A stretch of 64,000 nucleotides of DNA from Streptomyces aurantiogriseus (GTDB lineage: Bacteria; Actinomycetota; Actinomycetes; Streptomycetales; Streptomycetaceae). The DNA lies in NCBI RefSeq assembly GCF_014649375.1, contig NZ_BMSX01000033.1, forward strand, positions 23,602 through 87,601, in the 5' to 3' direction. The stretch's first letter is position 1. Each line of letters starts with the position of its first letter. Positions 52,286 through 61,243 of this stretch are shown here, piece after piece. The position numbers were made by a program, and so were the translations under genes. The notes beneath the pieces were generated by a model. The model searched no databases. It saw only the letters and a list, made by a program, of their open reading frames with translations, and was not told the origin of the DNA.

Positions 52286-53239
52286 TCAGGCGCATCCGTG
52301 GGCTTCCCGGTAGTCGCCCGGCGACAGCGAGAACTCTCGACGGAACTCCCGTCCGAAGTGGCTGGCATCGCAGAAGCCCCACCGGTGCGCGATCGCGGCA
52401 ATGCAGAGGTTCGTGTTCACCAGGTCGCCTCTGGCCGCTGCCAGGCGGTGCATGCGGATGACCGCCCCGACGGTGTCCCCGGTCGACGCGAAGGCCCGGT
52501 GGACCGTCCTCGGAGAAACGCTGTGGGCGGCAGCGAGGTCGGCGACCCTGATCGGTCCACCGGCGAGATGGTCGATGATCCAGTCTTCCAGCCGCCGTCG
52601 GAACAACTGCAGGAACTCGTCGTCGCCGATATGGGGTCGACTCGCACGGATCATGCCGGCGATGAGGACGAGGAGGGCGTTGCGCGCTCCCTCGACCTCC
52701 GCCGCGGACATCCGCCCGATGTGACGGTCCATGCTCATGAGGAAGCCGCGGAGGAGGTTGGCCAAAGGGTTCTGAGCCGTGTCCAGGAGCAGGCAACCGG
52801 GTGCGCCGCCCCCCGCGTCGAACGGGGACAGGGCGCTCATGGGCACCCGGACCGTTCGTTTGGCCAGGTGATCCGGGATGACGAACCGCCCGGTGGTGCG
52901 GGTGCTCATGATGAGAACCGTTCCTGGTCGCAGGACGACGGTCTCGTCAGAAGTCTCGATGATCTGTTGGCCGGCGTTGGCGGCGAGGAGCAGCAGCGCG
53001 TCATCGTCCTGACGCACTGCGTTTCTGCCTCGGGTCCCTTCGACCTGCGGGCACACCCAGTCGGTGATGAGAAGGTCTCCGAGGTCCAGCTCCTCAGCAG
53101 ATCCGAAGCGCTTGACCGGCCCTGTGAGCTGCAGGTCCATGGAGGCAAGGCGGTTGCGGACGGCGAGCCTCCAGCGGACGTCCAACTCTTCGGGTGTCAG
53201 CAGGTCGGCGGGGCTTAGCATGGATGGGGCGACAGTCAC
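52286..53239 (-). CDS. AraC-family regulator (cupin-like sensor, AraC_binding_2 type)
   Basis: 317-residue regulator. The N-terminal sensor (about 1-190) has LLLLAANAGQQIIETSDETVVLRPGTVLI-type beta structure in two blocks. The C-terminal AraC HTH pair (about 210-310) has IRVADLAAAHSVSPRTVHRAF and the signature IAAIAHRWGFCDASHFGREF, then SLSPGDYREAHG. GTG 53239 is preceded by GGAG. It is divergent from a second AraC-type gene across 100 nt. It is a strong candidate activator of the two units that share the 45-bp element. Confidence 0.88.
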   Translation of the reverse strand: MTVAPSMLSPADLLTPEELDVRWRLAVRNRLASMDLQLTGPVKRFGSAEELDLGDLLITDWVCPQVEGTRGRNAVRQDDDALLLLAANAGQQIIETSDETVVLRPGTVLIMSTRTTGRFVIPDHLAKRTVRVPMSALSPFDAGGGAPGCLLLDTAQNPLANLLRGFLMSMDRHIGRMSAAEVEGARNALLVLIAGMIRASRPHIGDDEFLQLFRRRLEDWIIDHLAGGPIRVADLAAAHSVSPRTVHRAFASTGDTVGAVIRMHRLAAARGDLVNTNLCIAAIAHRWGFCDASHFGREFRREFSLSPGDYREAHGCA

Positions 53240-53339
53240 TTCGGCTCCAGCTCGATAGAAGCTGTCCTCTTGGTCGTGACTCGTAGTTTGCTTCGTCGAA
53301 ACATTCCGGTACTTGCCCTGAGGCGACAAGGATTTGTCC

Positions 53340-54386
53340 TTGCGTGACACCGATCTTCCTGTCCGGTGCTCTGCCCTGCAGGGGCTGTCCGCGCTCGTCA
53401 CCGAGATCGGCGGCTCGGGCCCCGAACTCCTCGCGGCATATGGCTTCGACGAGGCGAGGATCGCCGAGGGCAACTCGTTCGTCAGTCTCCGACTGGTCGA
53501 GCGCGTTCTCGCGGAAACGGCCGGCCGATTCGCGCTTCCGGACCTCGGGTTGAGGATGGCGGCGCAGCAGGATCTGCATGTGCTGGGACCGCTGGCGATC
53601 GCCATGGAGAACTCACGCACGATCGGCGAGGCCGTCGAGTGCGCGAGCCGGTACTTGTTCGTCTACAGCCCGGCCCTCTCACTCGAGGAAACCGACGATC
53701 CGCTGGGAAGTCCCGGTGTGGTCGGCCTTCGCTACACGACCACGGGCATCAACGCATCACCACAGGCGATCGACTACGGCATCGGGATCGTCCACCGAGT
53801 CCTGACGCTGATCCACGGCGACGCACCCTACGGACTTCGTTCGGTCCTTCTTCCACACGCTCGCCTGGCACAGGAAAGCTCCTACCGGAAGTACTTCGGG
53901 GCCGAGGTCAGATTCGACTGTCCGAGCGCGGTCCTGCGCGTCCCGAGCCAACTGTTCTCGACACCGGTCAGCGGCGGCGATGACCTGCTTCACGACATCG
54001 CGATGGACCATCTCCAAACGCACTTCGGCCACCAGCACGTGCCGATGTCGGACCTGGTCGCAGCGATTCTCAGCGAACAGCTCGGATCCAGCGGTCCGGA
54101 CCTGTCGAAAGTCGCGCGCCTGCTGAGTCTCCACCCGCGTTCACTGCAGCGGTCCCTGTCCAAGGAGGGCACGACCTTCTCCGGCGTCGTCGATCGTGTA
54201 CGCAGGAGTCAGGCCCTGGACTTGATCACGACGACCGACCTGTCCTTCTCGCAGATCGCGGCCAGCCTGGGGATGCAGGAACAGTCCAGTCTCACTCGTG
54301 CGGTACGTCGGTGGTTCGACACGTCACCTTCCAGACTGCGACGCGAAGGACAGGAGCCGAACGGGCAGTCCGCCCTCAGCGACTGA
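53340..54386 (+). CDS. AraC-family regulator with arabinose_bd-type N-terminus
   Basis: About 348-residue OruR/GliR-like AraC regulator. The N-terminal ligand domain (about 15-200) includes FALPDLGLRMAAQQDLHVLGP and the C-terminal HTH (about 245-340) has LSKVARLLSLHPRSLQRSLS and FSQIAASLGMQEQSSLTRAV, then RRWFDTSPSRLR. TTG 53340 has AAGGA 7 nt upstream and is preferred to TTG 53334. It is divergent from the other AraC gene; having two regulator types side by side suggests layered control of the island. Confidence 0.85.
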   Translation: MRDTDLPVRCSALQGLSALVTEIGGSGPELLAAYGFDEARIAEGNSFVSLRLVERVLAETAGRFALPDLGLRMAAQQDLHVLGPLAIAMENSRTIGEAVECASRYLFVYSPALSLEETDDPLGSPGVVGLRYTTTGINASPQAIDYGIGIVHRVLTLIHGDAPYGLRSVLLPHARLAQESSYRKYFGAEVRFDCPSAVLRVPSQLFSTPVSGGDDLLHDIAMDHLQTHFGHQHVPMSDLVAAILSEQLGSSGPDLSKVARLLSLHPRSLQRSLSKEGTTFSGVVDRVRRSQALDLITTTDLSFSQIAASLGMQEQSSLTRAVRRWFDTSPSRLRREGQEPNGQSALSD

Positions 54387-54431
54387 GCGTGCTCCGCGAG
54401 CCCCGAGCCGGCCCCGGGTGATCTCGTCTCT

Positions 54432-54665
54432 CTACGGTCTCAAGTCCGCCGTCACAGGTCTGAGTTCGGAGCTGCCTCTGCCCGAGAGGGCCTGTTCGGC
54501 CCAGATGACCTTGCCCTCGCCACTGTGCCGTGCGCCCCAGCGCTCGGCGAGCTGGGCGACCAGGAGCAGGCCGCGGCCGCCTTCGTCGAAGACCCGGGCA
54601 TGGCGCAGGTGCGGGGCGGTGCTGCTGGCGTCGGAGACCTCGCGCGTCAGGGTGGATTGGAGGGC
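54432..54665 (-). pseudogene. HATPase (RsbW-like anti-sigma kinase) C-terminal relic
   Basis: The minus-strand frame carries LTREVSDASSTAPHLRHARV and FDEGGRGLLLVAQLAERWGA, the G1/G2-box end of Streptomyces RsbW/SpoIIAB-like ATP-binding proteins. The N-terminal half is missing where IS110 sequence begins about 25 nt away. It is inactive as it stands. Confidence 0.6.
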
Positions 54666-54690
54666 CGGGACGCACGACCGGAGTACCCAC

Positions 54691-54880
54691 GTGATCGACA
54701 CCAGTGACATCGGCGTCTTCCCCGGCCTGGACGTCGGCAAGGGTGAACACCACGCCACCGCCGTCACCCCGGCGGGGAAGAAAGCCTTCGACAAGCGGCT
54801 GCCCAACAGCGAACCCCAGCTGCGGGAACTCTTCGAGAAGCTGCAGGCCGAGCACGGCACCGTGCTCGTGATCAACTCCC
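54691..54880 (+). pseudogene. IS110-family transposase N-terminal stub
   Basis: From GTG 54691 the frame reads VIDTSDIGVFPGLDVGKGEH and HATAVTPAGKKAFDKRLPNS, then LFEKLQAEHGTVLVI: the DEDD-domain start of IS110 transposases (first Asp in GLDVGK). It diverges after about 62 codons, so nearly 85% of the transposase is lost. The rest of the gap to 54990 shows nothing recognisable. Confidence 0.7.
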
Positions 54881-54989
54881 GACCAGCACAACTACGACCT
54901 CACGACCTGAACGGCGATCTTCCCTCAGCGGGAGCTACATCCGATTCCTTTGGTGTGCGGGAAAGGAGGGCCGGAGAGGTCCGGCTCGG

Positions 54990-55817
54990 TCACGCGGCCT
55001 GTCCGCCCTGCGCCCGGATCGACAGGTCGCCCCAGTCGGCCCAGGTCTTGAGCCGGTCGGCGTAGACCTGCGGGAGCATGTGGTTGCCCTGGGTGCCGAA
55101 GAAGACGCGCAGCGGCGGGTTGTCGGAGTCGACGATCTCCAGCAGCGCCTCGCTTGCGGCGGTGGGGTCGCCGAAGTCGAGGCTCTGGACGAACGCGTCG
55201 AGTTGTTCGCGAACGCCGTCGTAGGCGGGGTTGGCGGAGACGTGAACGGCGGAAGAACCGCCCCAGTCGGTGGCGTAGGCGCCGGGCTCGACCAGTGTCA
55301 CTTTGATGCCGAGGCCGGAGACCTCCTGGGCGAGCGATTCGGTCAGGCCCTCCAGGGCCCACTTGGAGGCGTGGTAGCCGCCGAGCAGTGGCCAGGCCGC
55401 CACACCGCCGGTGGAGGAGATCTGCACGACGTGGCCGGAGCCCTGCTCCCGCAGGTGGGGCAGCGCCGCCTGGGTGACCCACAGAGCGCCGAAGAGGTTG
55501 GTTTCCAGTTGGTCGCGCAGTTGCTGTTCGGGCAGTTCCTCCACGGCGCCGAACAGGCCGTAGCCCGCGTTGTTGACGATCACGTCGAGGCGGCCGAAGT
55601 GATCGTGGGCCCGCTCGACACTCGCGAAGACCGCGGCCTTGTCGGTCACGTCCAGCTTCAGGGGCAGGATTGCCTCCCCGTGGGCCGTGAAGAGGTCGGT
55701 CAGCGTGGTGGTGTCGCGTGCAGTGGCGGCCACTTTGTCGCCGCGGGACAGGGCGGCTTCGAGGAAGCGGCGGCCGAAGCCGCGGGAGGCGCCGGTGACG
55801 AACCAGACCTTGCTCAT
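54990..55817 (-). CDS. Short-chain dehydrogenase/reductase
   Basis: 275-residue classical SDR. The cofactor motif is TGASRGFG (8-15), LDVTDKAAV and VNNAGYG follow, and the catalytic Ser (ISSTGG) with YHASK (Tyr/Lys) is at about residues 142-159. The C-terminal DNPPLRVFFGTQGNHMLPQV and RLKTWADWGDLSI typify a large actinobacterial SDR subgroup; a relic of another member lies at 44040-44222. Next to an LLM oxidoreductase, but the spacing (41 nt) allows co-transcription only from that gene's promoter. Substrate unknown. Confidence 0.92.
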   Translation of the reverse strand: MSKVWFVTGASRGFGRRFLEAALSRGDKVAATARDTTTLTDLFTAHGEAILPLKLDVTDKAAVFASVERAHDHFGRLDVIVNNAGYGLFGAVEELPEQQLRDQLETNLFGALWVTQAALPHLREQGSGHVVQISSTGGVAAWPLLGGYHASKWALEGLTESLAQEVSGLGIKVTLVEPGAYATDWGGSSAVHVSANPAYDGVREQLDAFVQSLDFGDPTAASEALLEIVDSDNPPLRVFFGTQGNHMLPQVYADRLKTWADWGDLSIRAQGGQAA

Positions 55818-55858
55818 GGGGTATTTCCTCTTCGGTTTCAGTGTCTCGTGGTGTTCGG

Positions 55859-56649
55859 TCAGTTGGAGAACGCGGCGGTCAGCGGAGCCACCTGGTCCAG
55901 GAAGCGGTGTACGGCCTCGGCGTCGGCCGGGGGCGCGTAGAGCACCGCCCGGTTCACGCCGATGTCCCGCAGCTCCGCCAGGTGCGCGGGCTCCGGTTCG
56001 GCCCCGAAGACGGTCACCGGCACGTCATCGGCGCGTCCGGCCGCACGTCCCGCGGCATCCACTCGTCGCCGAAGTCGAGCACCCGGCTCGCCACGAGGGG
56101 CCCGGAACCGCCCACCAGAACCGGCGGGCCGGACGGCCGGTGGGGCTTGGGCCAGGACCACAGGGGTCCGAAGCGCACGTGCTCGCCGTGGAACTCGGCG
56201 ACGTCGTCCTCCCAGATCCGGCGCATCGCCTTCACCCGCTCGGCCATGACACTCCAGCGGCGCCCCGGATCGGTGCCGTGGTGGGCGATCTCCTCGCTGA
56301 TCCATCCGGCACCCACCCCGAACAGCACACGTCCGCCCGACAGGGCGTCCAGGCTGGCCACCGCTTTGGCGGTGACAATCGGGTCGCGCTGGGGCACCAG
56401 ACAGATGCCGGTGCCCACCCGCAGGGACCGGGTGGCGGCCGCGGCATAGGTGAGAGCGACGAACAGATCGTGGGTGTGGGAGAAGTGCGCGGGCAGTTCC
56501 CCCACCTCGGCGCGCGTGCGCTCGGTGGCGGGCATGTGGGTGTGCTCGGGAAGGAACAGCGACTCGAAGCCGCGGTCCTCGACCGCACGCGCGAGTTCGT
56601 CGGGGCGGACGGCGAAGTCCGCGGGGAACATGGCAATGCCCAGTTTCAT
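55859..56649 (-). pseudogene. LLM-class F420-dependent oxidoreductase, frameshifted
   Basis: The N-terminal ~205 residues in one frame (MKLGIAMFPADFAVRPDELA, LFLPEHTHMPATERTRAE, GGRVLFGVGAGWISEEIAHH) match the luciferase-like F420-dependent family. The frame then runs into a stop near 56014, while the expected C-terminus (VPVTVFGAEPEPAHLAELRD, IGVNRAVLYAPPADAEAVHR) continues in another frame to 55859. About 15 residues at the junction appear deleted. Either a pseudogene or an assembly error; the truncated barrel would probably not fold. Confidence 0.82.
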
Positions 56650-56834
56650 GTCTTCCGTCCTCGGTAGCAGGCGGCGCGCGCTCTTCGGGAGGTCGCGCAG
56701 GGCCGTCCTGCGCCGTCTTCGCCGGCAACCCTAGGCATCGGCACCGAGAGCATCCATGACGGAGGCTCTCGATAATTTGCCTCAGAGTCTCACTCACCGA
56801 TCCTCTGCATCATTCCGGCATTAGGGTGTGGGGC

Positions 56835-57773
56835 ATGGACGTGCTCGCCGACGTACTCGCCGCCACCGGCTTCAGGGGCGTACTGCTCGCCCAGCTGCGG
56901 TCGTCCGGATCCGGCTGGGGCTGTGCCGTGGACCGGCTGGGCACCGCGGGGTTCCATCTCATCGCCGAGGGCGTCTGCTGGCTGCGGACCGCCGAGGCGC
57001 CACCGGTGCAGCTGGTGTCCGGGGACGTGGTGCTGTTGCCGCGCGGCACGCCGCATCGGCTGCTCGGGGCCCCCGACGAAGAGGCCCTCCCGTACGCGGA
57101 GTTGGAGGCCGCTCACCCGCCGGGCGGGGAGGGCGTGGTCGACCTCGGCGGGGCCGGGCCCGTCGTGCGGGTGGTGTGCGGCAAGTTCCACTACGCCGGC
57201 AATACCGACGGGCATCCGGTGCTGTCGGCGCTGCCGGAGGTCATCCATGTGCCCGGCATGAGCGCCGACCCCCGGTTGCAGGATGTCGTCCGGATCCTCG
57301 CCACCGAGACGGCGGGCGGGCAGCCCGGCTCCCGGGCAGTGGCCACCCGTCTGACCGAGGTGCTCTTCGTGCTCGCGATCCGCGCCTGGATCGAACGGGC
57401 CGACACCGCCACCGAGACGGGACCGTCCTGGCTGACCGCCCTGCGCGACCCGCGCATCGGAACCGCCCTGTCACTGATGCACGAAGAGCCGCACCGCGAC
57501 TGGACGGTGGAGAGCCTGGCCCGCACCGTCACGATGTCCCGCCCGGCCTTCGCTCGCCAGTTCAAGGAGGTGGTGGGCCTCGCCCCGCTGGCCTACCTCT
57601 CTCGCGTGCGGATCGACCTGGCCGCCCGCCTGCTGCGCGACACCGACAATCCGGTCGGCGACATCGCGCAAGCCGTCGGATACCGCTCCGAGTTCGCCTT
57701 CTCGCGGGCGTTCTCCCGGGAACAGGGCATCGCTCCCGGCCGCTACCGTCGTACGGCATCAGTCCCTTCCTGA
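56835..57773 (+). CDS. AraC-family regulator with cupin sensor domain
   Basis: 312-residue AraC regulator. The N-terminal cupin-6 type domain (about 1-165) has GFHLIAEGVCWLRTAEAPPV and VVLLPRGTPHRLLG; the C-terminal HTH pair (about 205-305) has WTVESLARTVTMSRPAFARQ and IAQAVGYRSEFAFSRAFSRE. ATG 56835 is preferred to an upstream ATG at 56826. It is divergent from the LLM oxidoreductase and convergent with the CoA-transferase operon; in Streptomyces such cupin-AraC proteins usually control the adjacent divergent oxidoreductase. Confidence 0.9.
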   Translation: MDVLADVLAATGFRGVLLAQLRSSGSGWGCAVDRLGTAGFHLIAEGVCWLRTAEAPPVQLVSGDVVLLPRGTPHRLLGAPDEEALPYAELEAAHPPGGEGVVDLGGAGPVVRVVCGKFHYAGNTDGHPVLSALPEVIHVPGMSADPRLQDVVRILATETAGGQPGSRAVATRLTEVLFVLAIRAWIERADTATETGPSWLTALRDPRIGTALSLMHEEPHRDWTVESLARTVTMSRPAFARQFKEVVGLAPLAYLSRVRIDLAARLLRDTDNPVGDIAQAVGYRSEFAFSRAFSREQGIAPGRYRRTASVPS

Positions 57774-58589
57774 TCAGCCGCTTGCTGAAGCTTCGCCTCC
57801 GTCGGCAGGGTGCGGCGGTACGGCGCGGTTGTTGAGGTCCACCGAGAGGAAGATGTCGTTCGCGACGGGGGTTCGGATCTCCTCCGCGAGCTGGCCGATG
57901 AGTCCGGCCGTGCGGGCGAGCAGGGCGAAGGCGCGCAGCAGCTCCAGCGGGAGGCCGAGATCGGCGAGCGCGGCGCCGCAGACGCCGGCGCCGTTCAACG
58001 GCAGTGTTCTGCCCAGAACTTGAGGGTGGATTCGGCCGATGGCCGCGAAGAGCGACAGGTGCGGGCCGACCAGCTCTTCCTCGGCGGCGATGTGGAACAG
58101 CCTCGGTGTGCGGGGGTCGCCCTCTTTGTGAACGTGGTGCCCGAGACCGGGGATCACCCTGCCCTCCGCTCGTGCCGAGCGCACGGAGGCGAGGGCCAGT
58201 TCGTCCCAGCCCGCCTCGTCGGTCGGGGGGCCACCCCGCGCTGTCGACAGGGCGTCGTGGAGGAACCTGCCGCAGTCCTCGGTCACGCCGAGGAAGCGTG
58301 AGCCGCCGCCCAGGAGCCCGGCGGCGAGGGCGCCCTGGACCGAGTCGGGCGCCGACAGGTACGTCAGCCTGGTCGTGATCGCGGTCGGGGTGAAGCCGTG
58401 GTCGGCCAGAGCGGCGAGCACGGCCTCGAACACCCGTGTCTCCCCGGGGGTGGGTCGGCGCTGTATGGCGAGCCAGAACGCCAGCTCGCCGAAGCCCACC
58501 TCGCCCATCACATCGGCCGCGAGGTCCTGGCCGAGCAGGGTGATCTTGTCCAGGGAGGACGCACCGAGCGCGGTCGGGTACTCAGGCAT
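57774..58589 (-). CDS. Citryl-CoA lyase/citrate synthase-like protein
   Basis: 271-residue single-module citrate synthase-fold protein, shorter than true citrate synthases (about 370-430). Characteristic blocks are SVQGALAAGLLGGGSRFLG, GRVIPGLGHHVHKEGDPRTP and LNGAGVCGAALADLGLPLEL. Relatives in catabolic clusters with type III CoA-transferases act as (S)-citryl/citramalyl-type CoA lyases, releasing acetyl-CoA. It overlaps the CoA-transferase gene by 8 nt, implying that the transferase makes the acyl-CoA which this protein cleaves. Confidence 0.85.
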   Translation of the reverse strand: MPEYPTALGASSLDKITLLGQDLAADVMGEVGFGELAFWLAIQRRPTPGETRVFEAVLAALADHGFTPTAITTRLTYLSAPDSVQGALAAGLLGGGSRFLGVTEDCGRFLHDALSTARGGPPTDEAGWDELALASVRSARAEGRVIPGLGHHVHKEGDPRTPRLFHIAAEEELVGPHLSLFAAIGRIHPQVLGRTLPLNGAGVCGAALADLGLPLELLRAFALLARTAGLIGQLAEEIRTPVANDIFLSVDLNNRAVPPHPADGGEASASG

Positions 58590-59760
58590 CGTCGTCCTCC
58601 AGAAAGTCCTGCAGCCACTTGCGCAGTTCGGCCCCGTGTTCGTCCAGCTCGGGCGGGGGCAGCCGGTAGACGGCCGGGGTCTCGGAGAAGCGGATCGGGT
58701 GCCGTGGGGTGGGCACGGCCCGGTCGCCTTCGCCGACTTCCACGACCGGGTCGAGCCCGAAGCGTTCCGCCATCGCGAACCCGCCGTCGATGGTGTTGAT
58801 CGGCCCGCACGGGACGCCGGCGTCGACGAGCAGGTCGAACCACTCCAGAGCCGTCTTCGTCCGCAGTCGTTCGACCAGGAGCGGCCGAAGTTCCCCGCGC
58901 CGCTCGGTGCGGTCGGCGTTGTGCCGGAAGCGCGGATCGTCGGCGATCTCCGGGAGGCCGAGCACCTCGCACAGCTTGCGGAACTGGCCGTCGTTGGCAG
59001 CCGTGACGATCAGATCCTGGTCGGCCGTCGGCAGCGGCTCGTAGGGGAAGACGCTGGGGTGCGCGTTGCCCATCCGGTAGGGCACTGTGCCGCCGGCGAC
59101 ATAGGAGGAGCTGTGGTTGACCAGCCCGGTCAGTGCCGAGGACAGCAGGTTCACCTCGACGAGCTGGCCCTGGCCGGTCGCGTCGCGGTGCCGCAGCGCG
59201 GCGAGGATGCCGATGGCGGCGTGGTTGCCCGCCATCACGTCGAAGACCGAGATGCCCGCCCGGTACGGCGGCCCGTCCGGATCACCGGTGAGGCTCATCA
59301 GCCCGGAGATCGCCTGCACCATCAGGTCGTAGCCAGGCACCTTCCGGCCGGGCCCGGCGCCGAAACCACTGATCGACGCGTAGACCACGCCAGGATTCCC
59401 GGCGCTCACCGAGGCATGGTCCAGGCCGTACCTGGCCAGCCCACCCGGTTTGAAGTTCTCGATCACCACGTCCGCGCGCCGCGCCAGCTCCCTGGCCAGC
59501 CGCGCGTCGCCCTCGTCGCGGAAGTCGAGAGCGATCGACCGCTTCCCGCGGTTGATCCCGAGGTAGTAGGTCGACACACCGTCGCGCACCGGCGGCGTCC
59601 ACGTGCGAGTGTCGTCCCCCTGGGGGCCCTCGACCTTCACCACGTCGGCCCCGAGATCGGCGAGCAGCATCGTCGCGTACGGACCGGCGAGGATGCGGGA
59701 GAAGTCCGCCACCAGCAGCCCGTCGAGCGGTCCGCGTGAGCCGCCTGAACCGCCGCTCAT
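58582..59760 (-). CDS. Type III CoA-transferase (CaiB/BaiF family)
   Basis: 392-residue CoA-transferase. The N-terminal LLVADFSRILAGPYATMLLADLGADVVKVE in two parts, DTRTWTPP and YLGINRGKRSIALDFRDEGD are signature; the middle GYDLMVQAISGLMSLTG and SVFDVMAGNHAAIGIL contain the position of the catalytic Asp. Length is normal. It moves CoA between an acyl-CoA donor and a carboxylic acid. It sits between the amidohydrolase (3 nt upstream) and the lyase, so its acceptor is probably the acid formed by ring cleavage. Confidence 0.92.
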   Translation of the reverse strand: MSGGSGGSRGPLDGLLVADFSRILAGPYATMLLADLGADVVKVEGPQGDDTRTWTPPVRDGVSTYYLGINRGKRSIALDFRDEGDARLARELARRADVVIENFKPGGLARYGLDHASVSAGNPGVVYASISGFGAGPGRKVPGYDLMVQAISGLMSLTGDPDGPPYRAGISVFDVMAGNHAAIGILAALRHRDATGQGQLVEVNLLSSALTGLVNHSSSYVAGGTVPYRMGNAHPSVFPYEPLPTADQDLIVTAANDGQFRKLCEVLGLPEIADDPRFRHNADRTERRGELRPLLVERLRTKTALEWFDLLVDAGVPCGPINTIDGGFAMAERFGLDPVVEVGEGDRAVPTPRHPIRFSETPAVYRLPPPELDEHGAELRKWLQDFLEDDDA

Positions 59761-59763
59761 GGG

Positions 59764-61239
59764 CTACGCCCCCTCGTTCTGCACGGCGACGCCTTCGCCG
59801 CGGTACTCGCTGTAGGTGTAGGGGTTGGAGATCACCTCGGTTGTCGGGATCTCCGGCTCCACGGCCTCCCGCCACGCGTCCTCGCCCATGGTGGTCCGCG
59901 CGTAGTCCACGGTCGCGGCGACGGCGGTGCGGGCCCGCTCCAGGTCAACGCCGACCAGTTCGTGCGCGTACTTCACCACGGTTCCGTTGACCAGCACGGT
60001 GTGCACGTCGGCGCGGGTGGCCTGGTAGACCACGTGCCCGTAGGGGTGCAGGATCGGGTACATCGCCGGGGACCGGTCGTTCTTGAGCAGGACGAGGTCG
60101 GCTTTCTTGCCCGGCGTCAACGAGCCGATGGTGTCGCTGAGGCCGAGCACTCCGGCGCCGCCGATCGTGGCCCACTCCACGACGTCCCGGGCCCGCAGGC
60201 TGTGGTGCACCACCGTCTCCCCGGCCGCGTGGGCCGCCATGTGCTCGCGTGTGCGGTCGGCCGACAGCGTGGCGCGCATGGCGGAGAACAGGTCGGCGCT
60301 GAACCACACGCTGGTGTCCATCGACAGCGATACGGGGATGCCGTGGCGCCTGAGCCGCCAGGTGGGAGGGTAGCCCTGGCCCGCGTTGTGCTCGCTCTCC
60401 GCCGAGACCGAGACCGTGCCGCCCGAGGCGGCGATCCGGTGGTACGAGTCCTCGCTGAGCGTCGCCGAGTGGACATAGGTGACGTCGGGCGTCATGAACC
60501 CGTGATCCCACATCAGACGTATGCCGTTGTCGTTCGTCGCGCCCCAGACGCCCGCGTGGGTGGTGACGGGCAGCCCGAGTTCACGCGCCGCCTCGAACGC
60601 CGCCTTCTCGGGGAACGCGTCGTCACCGGTCACGTCGAAGGCGAGTTGCAGACCGAGCATGTCGTCCCGCGAGGCGAAGTTGCGGTCGATGAAGGACCGG
60701 AACTCCGGTGAGTTGGTCCACTCCCAGGGCGCACCCAGCAGGTTGCCGTAGGCCAGCACGAAGCGGCCCGGCACCGCGCGCAGGGATTCGACGGCCGCGT
60801 CCCCGTGCTCGGGCGTCTGCAAGCCGTGCGACCAGTCCAGCGTGGTGGTCACACCCGCGTCGACGGCCTCGATGCCGGACAGCAGGTTGCCGGCGTGGAT
60901 GTCCTCGGGACGGAAGATCTTGCCCCAGGTGAGGTAGTAGAAGACGAAGTACTGCGACAGGGTCCAGTCGGCGCCGAGTCCGCGGAGCGCCGTCTGCCAC
61001 ATGTGGCGGTGCGTGTCGACCATGCCGGGCATGAGGATGCCGCCGGCGCAGTCCACCACCACCGCGTCGTCCGGCGCCTGGAGGTCCCTTCCGACCTGCT
61101 CGATCAGCTCGCCGCGGACCAGCACGTCGCCGCGGTCGAGCAGGCTGATCGCGGGGTCCATGGACAGGATGGTCGCGTTGCGGAACAGGACGGGGCGTCC
61201 GGGGATGAAGTCTTCTCTGCGTGGTTGTTCGATCGTCAT
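59764..61239 (-). CDS. Amidohydrolase (deaminase/chlorohydrolase-like)
   Basis: 491-residue metal-dependent amidohydrolase (ATZ/TRZ-like). The metal motif is MVDTHRHMW (HxH, about 74-82), further metal His residues are in VTTHAGVWG and VHSATLSE, and the Asp is in LSMDTSVWF. A beta-sandwich at both ends (LFRNATILSM; LTPGKKADLVLL) is standard. Relatives deaminate or dechlorinate heteroaromatic rings, or hydrolyse amidines. ATG 61239 is 4 nt from the upstream DoxX stop. It probably removes ammonia from a substituted ring or acyclic amidine in this pathway. Confidence 0.9.
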   Translation of the reverse strand: MTIEQPRREDFIPGRPVLFRNATILSMDPAISLLDRGDVLVRGELIEQVGRDLQAPDDAVVVDCAGGILMPGMVDTHRHMWQTALRGLGADWTLSQYFVFYYLTWGKIFRPEDIHAGNLLSGIEAVDAGVTTTLDWSHGLQTPEHGDAAVESLRAVPGRFVLAYGNLLGAPWEWTNSPEFRSFIDRNFASRDDMLGLQLAFDVTGDDAFPEKAAFEAARELGLPVTTHAGVWGATNDNGIRLMWDHGFMTPDVTYVHSATLSEDSYHRIAASGGTVSVSAESEHNAGQGYPPTWRLRRHGIPVSLSMDTSVWFSADLFSAMRATLSADRTREHMAAHAAGETVVHHSLRARDVVEWATIGGAGVLGLSDTIGSLTPGKKADLVLLKNDRSPAMYPILHPYGHVVYQATRADVHTVLVNGTVVKYAHELVGVDLERARTAVAATVDYARTTMGEDAWREAVEPEIPTTEVISNPYTYSEYRGEGVAVQNEGA

Positions 61240-61243
61240 GTGG

